Source: Tenrec ecaudatus (Eukaryota > Chordata > Mammalia > Afrosoricida > Tenrecidae). Taken from it: a stretch of 64,000 nt of DNA. The translations under genes were made by a program, and so were the position numbers. Positions 22,949-33,225 of this stretch are shown here, piece after piece; the first letter of the stretch is position 1; each line of letters begins with the position of its first letter. Below the pieces are notes generated by a model. It was given only the letters and a program-made list of their open reading frames with translations. It did no database searches and had not been told where the DNA came from. The stretch covers positions 127,138,086 to 127,202,085 of the forward strand of contig NC_134537.1 of the NCBI RefSeq assembly GCF_050624435.1, in the 5' to 3' direction.

Positions 22949-23817
22949 TCTGGCGGGTGTATCCCCTCCCAAAAAACCCAGCATTTTTTCAAAGCTATGT
23001 ATTTATTTTTTTCCCCACAAAACAAACGTATCACCTTCAAAGCACTCTCCATTACTTTTCATAGATTTGTCAAATCTGCGATTCCATTCTTGGAAACATT
23101 TTTCAGGCTCGTCTGTTTGGATGGCTGACAGCACCTCCCTCCTTATTTTCTTCACCTCTTCTATGTCGCCAAGATGTCGCACAGAACAAGGTCCGGTGAA
23201 TAAGGTGTGCGGGGCAAGAGAGGCAAATTATTTTTTGCCCAAATCTGGTGCCCTGGGATGGCTGTGTGAGCAGGTGCATTTTCGTTGTGGTAAAACCAGT
23301 CCCCATCTGCCACAGATCAGGACTTTTTGTCACACACGGTTATGCTATCTTTTCAGAACCTCTACATAGAAAACTTGATTAACAGTCTGACCTGGTGGAA
23401 CGAACTCTACAAACACTAAGTCGACATTTTTGTCCATTCGGGAAGTTGACGGACCTCCATAAGGAGGTTTGTCGCCAATCGACATTTCACCTGTTTAGAA
23501 ATGAGAAACCTACTTGCCCACCTGCAGCGCTGTCATGTAAGCAACTCAACAGCTCCTGCAGCACTTTTTCGGAGCAGAAAACAAATGTGCACAACACACA
23601 CTGTTCTCTTAAATCGGCCATGACAAAAAAAAAACGAGGTTTGAGTGAAACTGCTTTTATGAAAAATTCACTGGGATAAGAGAGAATGGCGCCATTCGGT
23701 GCGCTAACTCCGAGTGAGTTGCTCGATGCTTGCCTAGCAGGGAAAATGCGTTCTATGAAAACTCTGCCCAGTGGAGGTTGACTTTTCCATTTGGGGGTGG
23801 GGGTCTCCCCTTGTACA
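22949..23817 (-). mobile_element. Mariner DNA transposon inserted in RTE, internally deleted
   Basis: About 869 bp, flanked by TA at 22947-22948 and 23818-23819, the mariner target dinucleotide. Deleting it and one TA restores the RTE sequence. The ends 'tctggcgggtgtatcc' and reverse-complement 'tgtacaaggggagacc' are imperfectly inverted. It encodes a mariner-type transposase remnant on the minus strand. A full-length mariner is about 1.3 kb, so roughly 400 bp are missing inside. Confidence 0.88.
23003..23621 (-). pseudogene. Mariner transposase, broken and internally deleted
   Basis: On the minus strand an ATG at 23621-23619 begins a mariner-like N-terminus, with 'MADLREQCVLC' and later a 'GEMSIGDKPPYGGPSTSR' block. 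After a deletion the sequence joins at 'FVEFVPPGQTVNQVFYVEV' and continues in shifted frames to 'HNENAPAHTA', 'PYSPDL' and 'KCFQEWNRRFD', ending at a stop at 23003-23005. Mariner proteins use a DD34D triad. In the second motif (normally H-D-N-A) this copy has Glu in place of Asp. With that change, the frameshifts and the deletion it cannot be active. Usual length is about 345 residues. Confidence 0.85.
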
Positions 23818-24229
23818 TATGAAACTCATTCGCTGAATAGCCGAGCCTGAAGAAGAGTGGGTGCATTCGAATGTGGTGCTGGTGAAGAATACGGAACGTC
23901 CCACGGACTGCCAACAGGACCAACAATTGCAGCCAGAATGCTCCTGGCAGCAAGCATGGTGACACTGGGGCTCACGTATTTGGCTATGTAATGAGGAAGG
24001 ACCCGTCGCGGGAGGAGGACACCAGCTGTGTGAAAGCAGAGGGACGTTGAAAGAGAGGAAGACCTAAACAAGATGAAGCGACACAGCGACTGCAAGAGTG
24101 GCCTGCGGACACATTGGGCAGTGCGCCGCTCTCTAGTACAGAGGGCAGCTATGAGTTGGAATCGATTCAACGGCCCCTCAGAACAACACACACAACAGAA
24201 TCCTTCTCATAATTTCCATGAGGACTTAA

Positions 24230-24640
24230 AAGAATACTGAGGCATGACTAATCGCAGTACTTAATTGCACTGAGTAAATCTGCTGCACATATTGATTATA
24301 CCCAAGCTTCCAAAAGAACATGCAAATCGGTCTTGGACAAAGTACGGCCAGATTGCTGCTTAGAAGTGAGGGTGGCAAACCGTAATCCCACATGCTGTGG
24401 GAATAGTATTGAGGGGACCGATCCTGGGAACACTTGGCATAAGGGCTCCATGAAAAAGCAGGGGACACAGTGGCTGTAACGATGGCTCCATCAGCAGTGA
24501 CTGTGAAAGTGCGCAGCACTGGGGACGGCTTCGTCCTCCTGTCCCCAGCACGACGATGAGCCGCAACTGAGCCCACGGCACCTAACAACACAAACAGAGG
24601 TCTAACGCGTCAGAACTCGCACTGCGCGTGATAATGGTAG
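24230..24640 (+). mobile_element. Second RTE/BovB-type LINE 3' fragment, forward
   Basis: Starts again from an earlier RTE point than where the previous copy ended: 'gcactgagtaaatctgctg' near 24267, then 'gtcttggacaaagtacg', then the 3'-terminal 'gtgactgtgaaagtg' and 'cacggcacctaacaac'. It is therefore a separate copy or a duplication. The minus-strand frames at 24226-24591 are antisense shadows. Confidence 0.78.
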
Positions 24641-24959
24641 CTTAGTTTTATTTTCAAAAATATTATTTAAAGTCACCATGTCTGGCAAACTGTTTACTTT
24701 ACACATAAATATAACTCTCCAATTTTCTCTTGCAGGATAAATTAAAATTTTTTCTTGGTCAAAAGGATTTAAACGATATGAAGGTAAGTCATAAAGTATT
24801 GGTACTAGGACACCAGTTCATGAACGCACAGGTTTCTTCCAAACAAAACATGTTTATATATGTCTGTGATTAGTGGATGACTACATCCAAGCTCCCTCAT
24901 GGATACACTTTTCTGAGATTCAATAGGGTGCCTGTCGAGAAGAAGTCTCGTCCCAGTAA

Positions 24960-25520
24960 TGCATGACCATATGTTCTGTCGGGCCGGTTAGATTCGAGGC
25001 GGAGAGGGAGGTTATGGAAACTGGTGTGTTCCTTCTTTTTAAAAATGTTTTACTCCAAAGGCATAATCTAGATGGGCTCCTTAATATCACCCAGGGCAGC
25101 TATAGGAACTTATTCGGTAGGGGTTGTAAGAAGACTGCAAACTACGTTAGTGACACAGAGACGTGTGATGTTAGGCCAAGGGAATTTTTTCATCCTGCCA
25201 ATGCCCTTGCTCATTTTTGTGAGGGCAGCAGGGCGGTCTTATAATAATTTTCTTGGAAAACTTTAACACATCCACTGTGTAGCCTGATCTTGATGCCTAA
25301 GGTTTCTTTTTGTTCCAGAAACTCAAAGAACATATTAAAGGAATGCGATTTGAGTCCCTCAAGAATGCCAATACTGCTGTTTTGGTGTCAACTGATGACT
25401 GTAAAATTTGGGGGGGATTTTTAAAGAGATGGGAACACTGCCTTTTCAAGTATAGAGACCTTGATGAGGGATATATTGAGAAATAACAGCCCCATATTTA
25501 GATTTTTTTTGTTTAAGTCT
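24960..25520 (+). mobile_element. Probable second mariner-type transposon relic
   Basis: In shifting plus-strand frames the stretch reads 'HPANALAHFCEGSRAVL' (degraded second-Asp motif), then near 25315-25486 'KLKEHIKGMRFESLKNANTA', 'WGGFLKRWEHCL' and 'EGYIEK' with a stop at 25484-25486. This follows the order of mariner transposase C-termini: a lysine-rich L-K-x-H-x-x-G-x-x-F block, R-W-x-x-C, and G-x-Y-I-E-K. Termini and the N-terminal half are not recognised. It differs from the mariner at 22949-23817. Confidence 0.6.
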
Positions 25521-25542
25521 TCTTGGGAAGAGACAGTCTCTT

Positions 25543-25575
25543 CCTCCCCCCCCCCCGCCATCCCCCCCGCCCCAG
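25543..25575. repeat. C-rich tract
   Basis: Two interrupted poly-C runs of 7-12 bases. Immediately after, 25580-25625 ('ctttcagttagcagg') resembles an antisense AfroSINE head, so this could be part of a degraded SINE. Confidence 0.75.
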
Positions 25576-25639
25576 GAATGACTGGTGGGTACTAACCACT
25601 GCCCTTTCAGTTAGCAGGCCAATGCTACCAATGTCAACA

Positions 25640-26600
25640 CTGGTAAGAGACTTAGCCAGGTGTACACCCAGTCCGTGTGATTATCAAATTGATCTTTTAA
25701 ACATAGCGATATCGCCTTTGCACTGGTACTTAGAAGGATAATGAGTCTTGCTGATGGACTAAGTCTTATGTTCCATGACTCCTGGCTCTGTGCTCTCTCC
25801 AGAAGATTCTGCATCACAGTCGAGTAAGATAATCTAATAATCTCTAAACTATAGCGAGTAAAGCATACTCGCATGATTCCTTAAAATAGTGACTGTCCTA
25901 TAAGATACAATTCGTGAATTGTTAACATGAAATCCACACATCAGAAAGCTGAGCTAAGTATCCCTTGTTAACAACGCAAAAGCTCTGGGACAAAATGACC
26001 TCAGTTATGATGAAGGTCATTCCCTTGGAAGCTTGCAAACATTTACAGCAAATCAAAATTTCTAAGTCACGTGTTAAATGAAAAAGGGGGGAAAGAAATA
26101 GAAATAAGATAAATGAGAATGATGGGAAGATGGGTCTTACCTTCTTTAGACATTTTATGTTTTCATGCTGATCTTATATTTTAATTGCCCATAAGATTGT
26201 GAAAACATCTAAGCCTATAAATATTTTATTTCCTGCCATCACATCATAATAAATCATTTGCTATTATTTGTGTCTGTGATAGGAATGTGGCCAATGCAAT
26301 AATATAAACAGATTTCTGAATAATTTGGGGGTTGATAAAAAATGATTCGTATTTTGTGATATAAATTATTAGTACTATTGTAATGTAATACAATGCTGAT
26401 GAGGAAAGATAATAGATAAATTAAATGGTAAAAATATTGAGTTTATGTAGATTTTTGGTTCCTACAGAAATTCCTCATTACTGAAAACTTTAAAAGCCTA
26501 CCTTTAATGTATCAGATGTATTTTCCTACTAAGGCTCGCAAGTTGAGAGTCAGAGTACTTTAGATAAGACTGTTTTAACACAGAAAAAGGAAAGCTCTAA
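25640..26600. other. No gene recognised; possible conserved non-coding sequence
   Basis: No recognised repeat or exon. Around 25880-26110 the sequence is complex, with 'aaaatgacctcagtta' and 'gaaggtcattccc', which would fit a conserved element, but this is only an impression. Confidence 0.35.
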
Positions 26601-26604
26601 AGGA

Positions 26605-26819
26605 AAGTTTCCCAACATTGTAACAATTCACATTTGGGGCCCCAGATCCTAATTTTGGGAAGAGATCTCCTGCGAATAGCAGTGTGGTTGCATGCCTGGT
26701 CTTTACTTCCCCCAAGCAGTAGTACCGCCCCACCACCTGCCCCTGTGACAATGAAAAATAGCTCCAGAAGGTGTGAGTTTAATCAGGGATATGAAGTTGC
26801 CTCTACTGGAGAACCACTG
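26605..26819. mobile_element. MER20 (hAT-Charlie) DNA transposon
   Basis: Collinear with MER20: a left 'ttcccaacattgtaac', central 'agcagtgtggttgcatg' and 'tctttacttcccccaag', then 'atgaaaaatagctcc', and a right terminus 'ggagaaccactg' typical of Charlie-type hAT. About 215 bp, close to family length. Old and non-coding. Confidence 0.82.
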
Positions 26820-27279
26820 CTATAAAGTAGTTCCCTAAAGGGTAGAGAATTCCACTCTCTCTCCTGTACCCAAAATTTCCTTAAAGGATCTTCAAAGTAA
26901 CTAGATTGTGATATTCAAGTGGGATTGTCCACATTGATTTTATGTAGGTGTTTGGTTCTTACAGAAATTTCTCACTAGTGCTGAAATTAAAACCCTTCTT
27001 TTAGTTTTCCAGCAGGAGAGGCACTTTAGTTGCTATTTAACTGGAAATTGCTACTTCTTAATATGCACTGATTTAAATTTATAATCAATTACAGTATAGA
27101 TTTTTATTAGATAAGCCCTAACCATTTTCATTATTGTCTTTAATATTCATACAATTATCTTAATCTTCCTATTTTGATCAATATAATTTCTCTTCTCATT
27201 TAAAAAAAATGTGCCTTGAAAACAAACAGTTCTGGAATCATCTCAAATCATAAATTTCCTAGATAAATGAATATCTACA
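26820..27279. other. No gene recognised
   Basis: AT-rich. A short echo of 'tttttggttcctacagaaattcctca' (26452-26477) recurs at 26950-26973, suggesting a diverged duplication. Confidence 0.45.
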
Positions 27280-27455
27280 CAAGTGCTTCTCAAAAGTGCA
27301 TCCCATGGCTTATTTGTCCCTGAATTAACCTGAAATGATTAACATTATAGGTTATTGGGTCCTTGCCCATGCCCATTGAAGATGACTCTGGAGTAAGATT
27401 CAATGTACCAGTTTAATAAATTCCCCAGGCGAGAATCTGAAGGTCCCATCTTTAA
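27280..27455. mobile_element. MER5A-type (hAT-Charlie) fragment
   Basis: The pattern 'gtgcttctcaaaagtg', 'aagattcaatgtacc', then 'attccccaggcgag' corresponds to the MER5A order (left terminus, mid 'gattctg' region, 'ctccccaggtga'). Moderately diverged; the right terminus is not clear. Confidence 0.6.
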
Positions 27456-27469
27456 CAGTCAGGGGTAGA

Positions 27470-28170
27470 GTTTATATATATATATATATGTATATATGTT
27501 TACATATATGTGTATATATCTACCAATTTAATGAAAATACTAAAATAACTATTGTTTATTGAATCCAATTTGACTTTAACTTACTTGAATAGGACTAGTA
27601 CTTTGTACTTTGCTTACTATACTTTGTATATCGATTAATGGTAAATGCTCAGGATCTTTCAGTGGGTTCATTGTCTCCTAGTAAGACTACTTGATTATTA
27701 GGGAACAAACCCTGTGTCGTGAAGTCAAGGAGACTCTTAAAATTTGATAATATTGGATATGGTGGGGGTGTCAAAGCAGGAAGATTAGGTTTGTGCTTTC
27801 TGTTTCTGAGAAATCGTATTTCTTCTAGGCTTCCTTCTTTCCCTTTACTCTCTCTCTCTCTCTCTCTTTTGTAAGACACAGCGCAGTTCTATTTATAGTG
27901 TTTCTTCCAGAATAGTAAGTCTTCAAGGCTGCCAAAGCTGATCAGCAACCTCTTCCGCCCCTTCTCTCATGTTCTAGAATAGTGTTCACTAAGTTGGCAC
28001 CTGTTAGACTCGATCTTTCAGGGGATGGTTTCGAATGTGCTGATGCTTTTTGTTATACAGTCACTTGAGCCTACTTTCCTGATTCTCTGCTCCTAGCCAG
28101 CTTGCAGCAACGATAGAATCACTGTTAACATTTGGTACATATGTCTGTCTCATAGTAACTCAAAATGCAT
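27470..28170. other. No gene; simple repeats at 27473-27490 and 27848-27868
   Basis: Contains a (TA)n run and a (TC)n run of about 10 units. A minus frame at 27649-27879 begins with an Arg-Glu repeat encoded by the (TC)n tract and is spurious. Confidence 0.6.
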
Positions 28171-28671
28171 GGTGAAAATAGATTTAATTTGGTGTTCTAT
28201 ATGTATGTTGGTGGTAGTGGTGGTGCTCATCGAGTCTGTGCCAACCCTGAGTGACCTTGTGTGTAATGAACTGAGTATTGCCCAGTCCTGGTCCATCCTC
28301 AAAATTGTTATGCTTTACTTCACTATGGAAGCCACTGTGTCAATCCATATCTTGAGCATCTTCCTCCTTTTTTTATGCTAACCTTATACTTTCCCCAAAC
28401 TGATGTCTTTTCCAGGGATTGGACTTTCCTGAAAGGCGTCCAAAATGTGTGAGACCACGTCTCATCATCCTGCCTTCTAGGGAAAATTCTGGCCTGGCTG
28501 TAGCAACCTTATCTAAGGCACATTTGTTTGTTCTTCTGGTAGTCCATGCGACTTTCTTTCTTTCTTTAACTTATTAAATAATTTTATTGGGGGCTCTTCC
28601 AGCTCTTATCACAATCCATACATTCATCCATGGTGTCAAGTACATTTGAACATATGTTGCCCTCATCCTTT

Positions 28672-29630
28672 TCTTTCCTTTCTTTTTAAAAAATCATTTT
28701 ATGGGGCGCTCATACAACTCTTATCACAATCCATACATATATCAATGGTATAAAGCACACTTATACATTCGTTACCTTCATCATTCTCAAAGCATATGCT
28801 CTCCACCTAAGCCCCTGGCATCTACTCCTCATTTTTCTCTCCCTCCCCTTTCTACCCTCCCTCATGAACACTTAATAATTTATAAATTATTATTTTGTCA
28901 TATCTTTCACTGTCCGACATCACCCCTCACTCACATTTCTGTTGTCCGTCCCCCAGGGAGGAGGTCACATGTAGATCCTTATAATCGGTTCCCCCTCTCT
29001 ACCTCACCTTCTTTCCACCCTCCCGGTATCACCACTGTCACCACTGGTCCTAAAGGGATCATCCATCCTGGATTCCCTGTGTTTCTAGTTCCTATCTGTA
29101 CCAGTGTACATCCTCTGGTCTAGTCAGATTTGCAAGGTAGAATTGGGATCCTGATAGTGGGGGGTGGGGGAGAGGAAGCATTTAGGAACAAAAGAAAAGT
29201 TTTATGTTTCATCTTTGCTACACTTCACCCTGATTAGCTTGTGTTCTCCCCGCAACCCTTCCGTAAGGGGATGTCCAACTGCCTACAGATGGGCTTTGGG
29301 TCCCCACTCCACACTCCCCCTCATTCACAAAGACACGATTTTTGTTGTTATTGTTGTTCTTTGATGCCTGATAACTGATCCCATTAACCCCTCGTGATCG
29401 CACAGGCTGATGTGCTTATTCCATGTGGGCTTTGTTACTTCAGTGTTAGATGGCTACTTGTTTACCTTCAAGTCTTTAAGACCCCAGATGCTCTAACTTT
29501 TGATAGCCAGGCTCCATCAGCTTTCTTCGTCACATTTGCTTATGTACCCACTTTGTCCTCAGCGATTGTGTCTGGAAGGTGAGCATCAGGGAATGCCAGC
29601 TTAATAGAACAAAATATTCTTGTGTTGGCC
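28672..29630 (-). mobile_element. Inner L1, 5'-truncated, reverse strand, with TSD
   Basis: A complete 3'-end copy, from a T-rich (antisense poly-A) start at 28672-28700 through 'ggggcgctcatacaac', 'ccccagggaggaggtc', 'ggtctagtcagatttg' and 'aagaccccagatgctc', ending near 29630. It is flanked by ctcatccttt (28662-28671) and cttatccttt (29631-29640), a 10-base TSD with one mismatch. It inserted into the outer L1, about 110 bases from that element's 3' end. Confidence 0.88.
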
Positions 29631-29747
29631 CTTATCCTTTGCAAAGCATTTTCTTTCTATTTGAGCCCTTGATATCGGCTTCTCATTTTCTACCTTCTTC
29701 CTCCAACCACCCTCACTCCCTCATGGACCCTTGATAAATTATAGAGT

Positions 29748-29768
29748 ATTATTATTATTATTATTATT
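29748..29768. repeat. Trinucleotide microsatellite (ATT)n
   Basis: About seven ATT units in the outer L1. It lies where the family has an 'aataataataattt' stretch, so it grew from L1 sequence. Confidence 0.9.
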
Positions 29769-30668
29769 TTCACCATCATCATCATATCTTACATCTTCCT
29801 CTGTCTCCCTTCACCCACTTTTCTGTTGTTCATCCCCTGGGAAGGGGTTATATGTTGATACTTGTGATTTATTCCTCCCTTCTCCCCCTCCCCTCCCCTT
29901 ATCTTCCTGATATCTCTGCTCTCATTGTTGGCCTTGAGGGGTTTATCTGTCCTGGATTCCCTGTGTTGTGGGCTCTTATCTGTAGCAGTGTACATGCTCT
30001 GGTCTAGTCAGATTTGTAAGGTAGAATTGAGGTCATGATAGTGGAGGGAGGAAGCATTAAAAATCTAGAGGAAAGTTCTATGCTTCACAGTTGCTCTACT
30101 GCACCCTGACTGGTTCATATTTTACTGGTGACACTTTGGGTGTTCACCCAATACACTATATCTTTTGATAGCCAGGCACCATCAGTATTCTTCACTACAG
30201 TTGCTTATGCACCCATTTTGTCGTCAGCAATCGTGTTAGGAAGGTAAGTATCACAGAATTCTAGATGATTAGAACAAAGTGTTCTTGTGTTGAGGGAGTA
30301 CTTGAGTTGAGGCCCAACATCCATTTGCTACCTTAATACTTAACATAAAAATATAAGTACATATATCTATTTCCCTATTGTTATATATAAATATATTTAC
30401 ATATGTACATGCATTGATTCTACTTTGATCTTCCTTATTCAACATCAAATTTTCAGACTATGGCTTGGGTCAGATACCTTAGTCCTCAAAGTACTATCTT
30501 TGCTCTTCAACAATTTAGAGTTTTGTTCAGCAAATTTGCCCAATGCAATGTGCCATTTGATTTCTTGAATGTTGTTTCCATGAGCATTGATTTGTTGTAA
30601 ATTAAAAATGAAATCCTTAACTTGGATTTTTTAAATGATGTTGTCTAATGTCAGATTATATGCATTTG

Positions 30669-30704
<36 letters not shown>

Positions 30705-30710
30705 AATACA

Positions 30711-30753
<43 letters not shown>
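30669..30753. repeat. Compound microsatellite (TA)n(CA)n
   Basis: (TA)12 or so passes directly into (CA)n, and after a short interruption (aaatacat) a second longer (CA)n of about 21 units follows. It adjoins the RTE end. The minus reading encodes a run of Val-Cys and Tyr-Ile, a spurious frame. Confidence 0.95.
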
Positions 30754-30756
<3 letters not shown>

Positions 30757-30814
30757 ATTTATGTAGAGATTTATACCCAGGCAGATGTTCTTCAATAGTG
30801 AGATAGTTAAGGTT

Positions 30815-31315
30815 TATTGTGTCAACCTGGCTGACAAACACATGTGGGATTAATTGAAGGGCAGAGAGATAAATGGCTCCGAGAGTCTCACCTTTCTGGT
30901 TCTCGAGTCTCTTGTTCTCTGTTGGATGGACCCGGATGCAGCTGCCTTAGCAAGTTCCCTGCTTCAGCTTGCAAGGCTCACTTCCTACGAGACATCCCTC
31001 CATAAAAGCCACATGGACCTATCCTGATGCAGTCCTGGGTGCTGGTGCACTGCATGGAGACCCCTCCAGTGCTGAGATGGTTACACACTCACTGATTTGG
31101 CTTTCCTACTGCAGTCAGCATCATTGTGTGTTTTGTGAGATTGAGGAGGACTTGGTAGATCCGTGTTGGACATATGGGCTAATGTTGGACTATGGGTTTG
31201 GACAGCACTGGGTTGGGATGCTTTCTTAATGTACACTTACCCTTTATATAAAGCTCTCTCTTATATACATATGAGTTTCTGTGGATTTGTTTCTCTAAAG
31301 TACCCAGTCTAACAC
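30815..31315 (+). repeat. LTR-like dispersed repeat, forward strand
   Basis: Starts near 'ttgtgtcaacctggctg', contains 'ctggttctcgagtctc', 'atgctttcttaatg', and ends 'tttgtttctctaaag' and 'cagtctaacacaa'. This is the layout of a dispersed mammalian LTR-like repeat, and the reverse-strand copy at 20480-20930 appears related. A polyadenylation-like ttatataaag lies near 31233. No coding content is recognised in the 86-codon frame at 30969. Confidence 0.6.
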
Positions 31316-31990
31316 AAATGGGTCAAGATGTTAATGAAGTAGTAGTACATTCTTAACATCTAGGAATGATATTATATCTTATAGTCAAAATAAGAAGTCG
31401 TTAACATGGAGAGTTTAAAGCATCAATATATACACAGTTGCCCTTTCTAATAGAGTTATATATCCTAAATTATTTTCTGCTATGAGCTATTTTAATTTCA
31501 GAACTAGAGCTGTTCTTATAATTAGTCCTCTTTTCTTTTAGGGCTGAAATGCATTTTTCAGTTATCCACAGAATTGAATAATTTACTAAACTCCAATCCA
31601 GATATCTATGCTAACCACATTAGTATCTCTTTTATATTCTATCATATTTTATATCATATTTTACATTCTATCATATTTATCCTGGCAAGCGATAACAGAA
31701 CCAGTAATATATGTATTCATTTCTAAGCATTTTTTTCCAACCAAAATTGGCCTTGTATTCATTTTGGCCACAATGTTTAGGGGTTTAATCTCGAACCTAA
31801 TTTCATGTCCTTGGTAATATACGTTCAGGTCTATCATATCTCATTACTTTTGAATTTCTCACTTCTAATTGAGGAATTAAGGGAAGCTTATCCATGCGTG
31901 CACACACACACACACACACACACACATCAATGGAAATAATTTGCTTCTCCTTGAATCACTATTTGTTTTCCAAATCCCCCACTATTACAT
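31316..31990. other. No gene; (CA)n at 31899-31926
   Basis: AT-rich with about 14 CA units at 31899-31926. A 69-codon frame at 31608 is hydrophobic but has no recognised family. Confidence 0.55.
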
Positions 31991-31999
31991 CATTTCTGA

Positions 32000-32155
32000 C
32001 ATCTCACAGCCCAATAGGACTGGGTGTCACACTAAGGTTTGCAAGGGTTTTCTGAGCCTATAAATCATTATACAAACAGGGAGCTGGTGGATTTGAATTG
32101 CTGACCTTTCAGTTAGCAGCCTAATGTTTAACTCATTGAATCACCAGAGCTCCTA
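32000..32155 (-). mobile_element. AfroSINE
   Basis: Reverse-strand copy: 'aaataggactgggtgt'-like tail, 'ggtggatttgaattgc', 'cagttagcagcctaatg' and 'atcaccagagctcc' at the tRNA-like head. Confidence 0.85.
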
Positions 32156-32159
32156 ACAC

Positions 32160-33055
32160 TTGTTAAGTCATCTGAAATAATCCGATACCAAATAAATGCA
32201 GTAACTAATTGAAATTTTCTTTTTCCTCTTCAATCATGGCATCAGGGATTCATCAAAGGTTTTTCTAGTAAGCATGCATGAAGAGTCTTCAACAATTCAG
32301 CGGGAAAATTCCAACATCTTTTCATTCTATTTTTCCACAATATTTTTGAAGCCTCCCCCCATGTATCAGTGTGGCAATTTTATGAATGCTTTATGCCTTT
32401 GCAAATGAGGAATGAAGAAATGAGTTTTATAAAGTAAGGAATATCATTTTCATTACCATACTCAAAGACTTTCTACACCACAGTCTACTTTTTATCTTTG
32501 TACCTATATCAACTTCACATATAATACATAATATGTGTTATTTCCCTAGAAATAAAGACTTGCAATCAAGCAAAAAACCAAGAACAAAAAACCCCAAAAC
32601 CAGTGCAAAATATTTTTTAAACAAGTAAAAAACAACAAACTATAATTTTGTTGTGGAAAACACCATTCTCAGGCATATATTCTCATATCAGATAGCAGAG
32701 GAAAATTCCTAATTATTTTTTTTTTTGTTGAAAAAGAGAGACCTAAATAAACTTAAATTGGCAAATTCTTCTCAAGAAGCATGATGGTATTAGATTATCT
32801 CCTAACTCATATGTTTACACTTATTTATAATTGTTTAAAATAATTTATAAAATTAGATAAGCAAATATACATAACCATCTGTCTGTGAAATAGTTGCTGT
32901 AAAGGATTTTGTGATGTTCTGTAGAGAATGTAAATAAGTTGCAGGGGACTCACCAACTGCATTAACCACAAGATGACCAAATAAAGCGCCAACTCAAAAG
33001 TAATCACTCAAAGCTGAGACATTTTGAAATAAATGATTCTCACTGAAACTATGCT
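32160..33055. other. No gene or repeat recognised
   Basis: AT-rich with poly-A/T runs (32560-32640 and 32716-32726). Confidence 0.5.
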
Positions 33056-33059
33056 ACCC

Positions 33060-33225
33060 AAGGCCAGCGGTTCAAACCCACAAGTTGATTCACAGGCTAA
33101 AGATGAGGCTGTCTATTCTTATACCTATGTATTAGAAACCCAAAAGTCAGCTGTACCTCTGTTTCATAAGTTGCTATGAGTTGGAATTGACTTTCTGTTA
33201 GTGAGCGTGGTTTTTAGGTTTTTTT
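33060..33225 (+). mobile_element. AfroSINE, 5'-incomplete
   Basis: Starts at the B-box-like 'ggccagcggttcaaacc', continues 'aagatgaggctgtc', and ends 'gttgctatgagttgg' and 'gactttctgttagtg'. The A-box side is missing. Confidence 0.82.

Larger units (their letters stand above)
22560..24225 (+). mobile_element. RTE/BovB-type LINE, forward, split by a mariner
   Basis: The first part is 22560-22946: the plus frame 22573-22848 has 'DDTNLLIESEAHLKHLLMRI' (palm and following block), 'NIMTNGENVEIVRDLVLLG' and 'RSRSQEIKA'. The second part, 23818-24225, resumes with 'gaaactcattcgctgaat', 'gtggtgctggtgaag', and the 3'-terminal 'agttggaatcgattc'. A mariner at 22949-23817 separates them. In the first part the palm 'DDT' is visible in an open frame. 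Other regions have frameshifts. Confidence 0.9.
28562..30404 (-). mobile_element. Outer L1, 5'-truncated, reverse strand
   Basis: The parts 28562-28671 and 29631-30404 together make one collinear reverse-strand L1 3' UTR. The first has the terminal 'tattgggggctcttcc' and 'tcacaatccatacattc'. The second continues from 'gcaaagcattttctt' to 'gtcgtcagcaatcgtg' and 'accttaatacttaac'. A second L1 at 28672-29630 separates them. The 140-codon plus frame at 28701-29123 is antisense UTR. Confidence 0.85.
28175..30660 (-). mobile_element. RTE/BovB-type LINE, reverse, interrupted by nested L1
   Basis: Two collinear parts of one reverse-strand RTE: 28175-28558 ('tcatcgagtctgtgcc', 'cagggattggactttcc', 'tctggtagtccatgc') and 30405-30660 ('tttgatcttccttatt', 'atggcttgggtcagat', 'ccatgagcattgatt'). 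About 40 bases of RTE expected at the junction are absent, so the L1 insertion was accompanied by a small deletion or by later loss. Non-coding now. Confidence 0.85.

Noticed and set aside
24226..24591. 121-codon minus-strand frame
   Set aside because: Antisense of an RTE 3' fragment; the real coding relic is on the plus strand.
28175..28558. Possible gene because of the long plus frame at 28169-28381
   Set aside because: It is antisense RTE sequence.
28701..29123. 140-codon plus-strand frame
   Set aside because: Antisense reading of the L1 3' UTR, which is purine-rich and so poor in stops on one strand.
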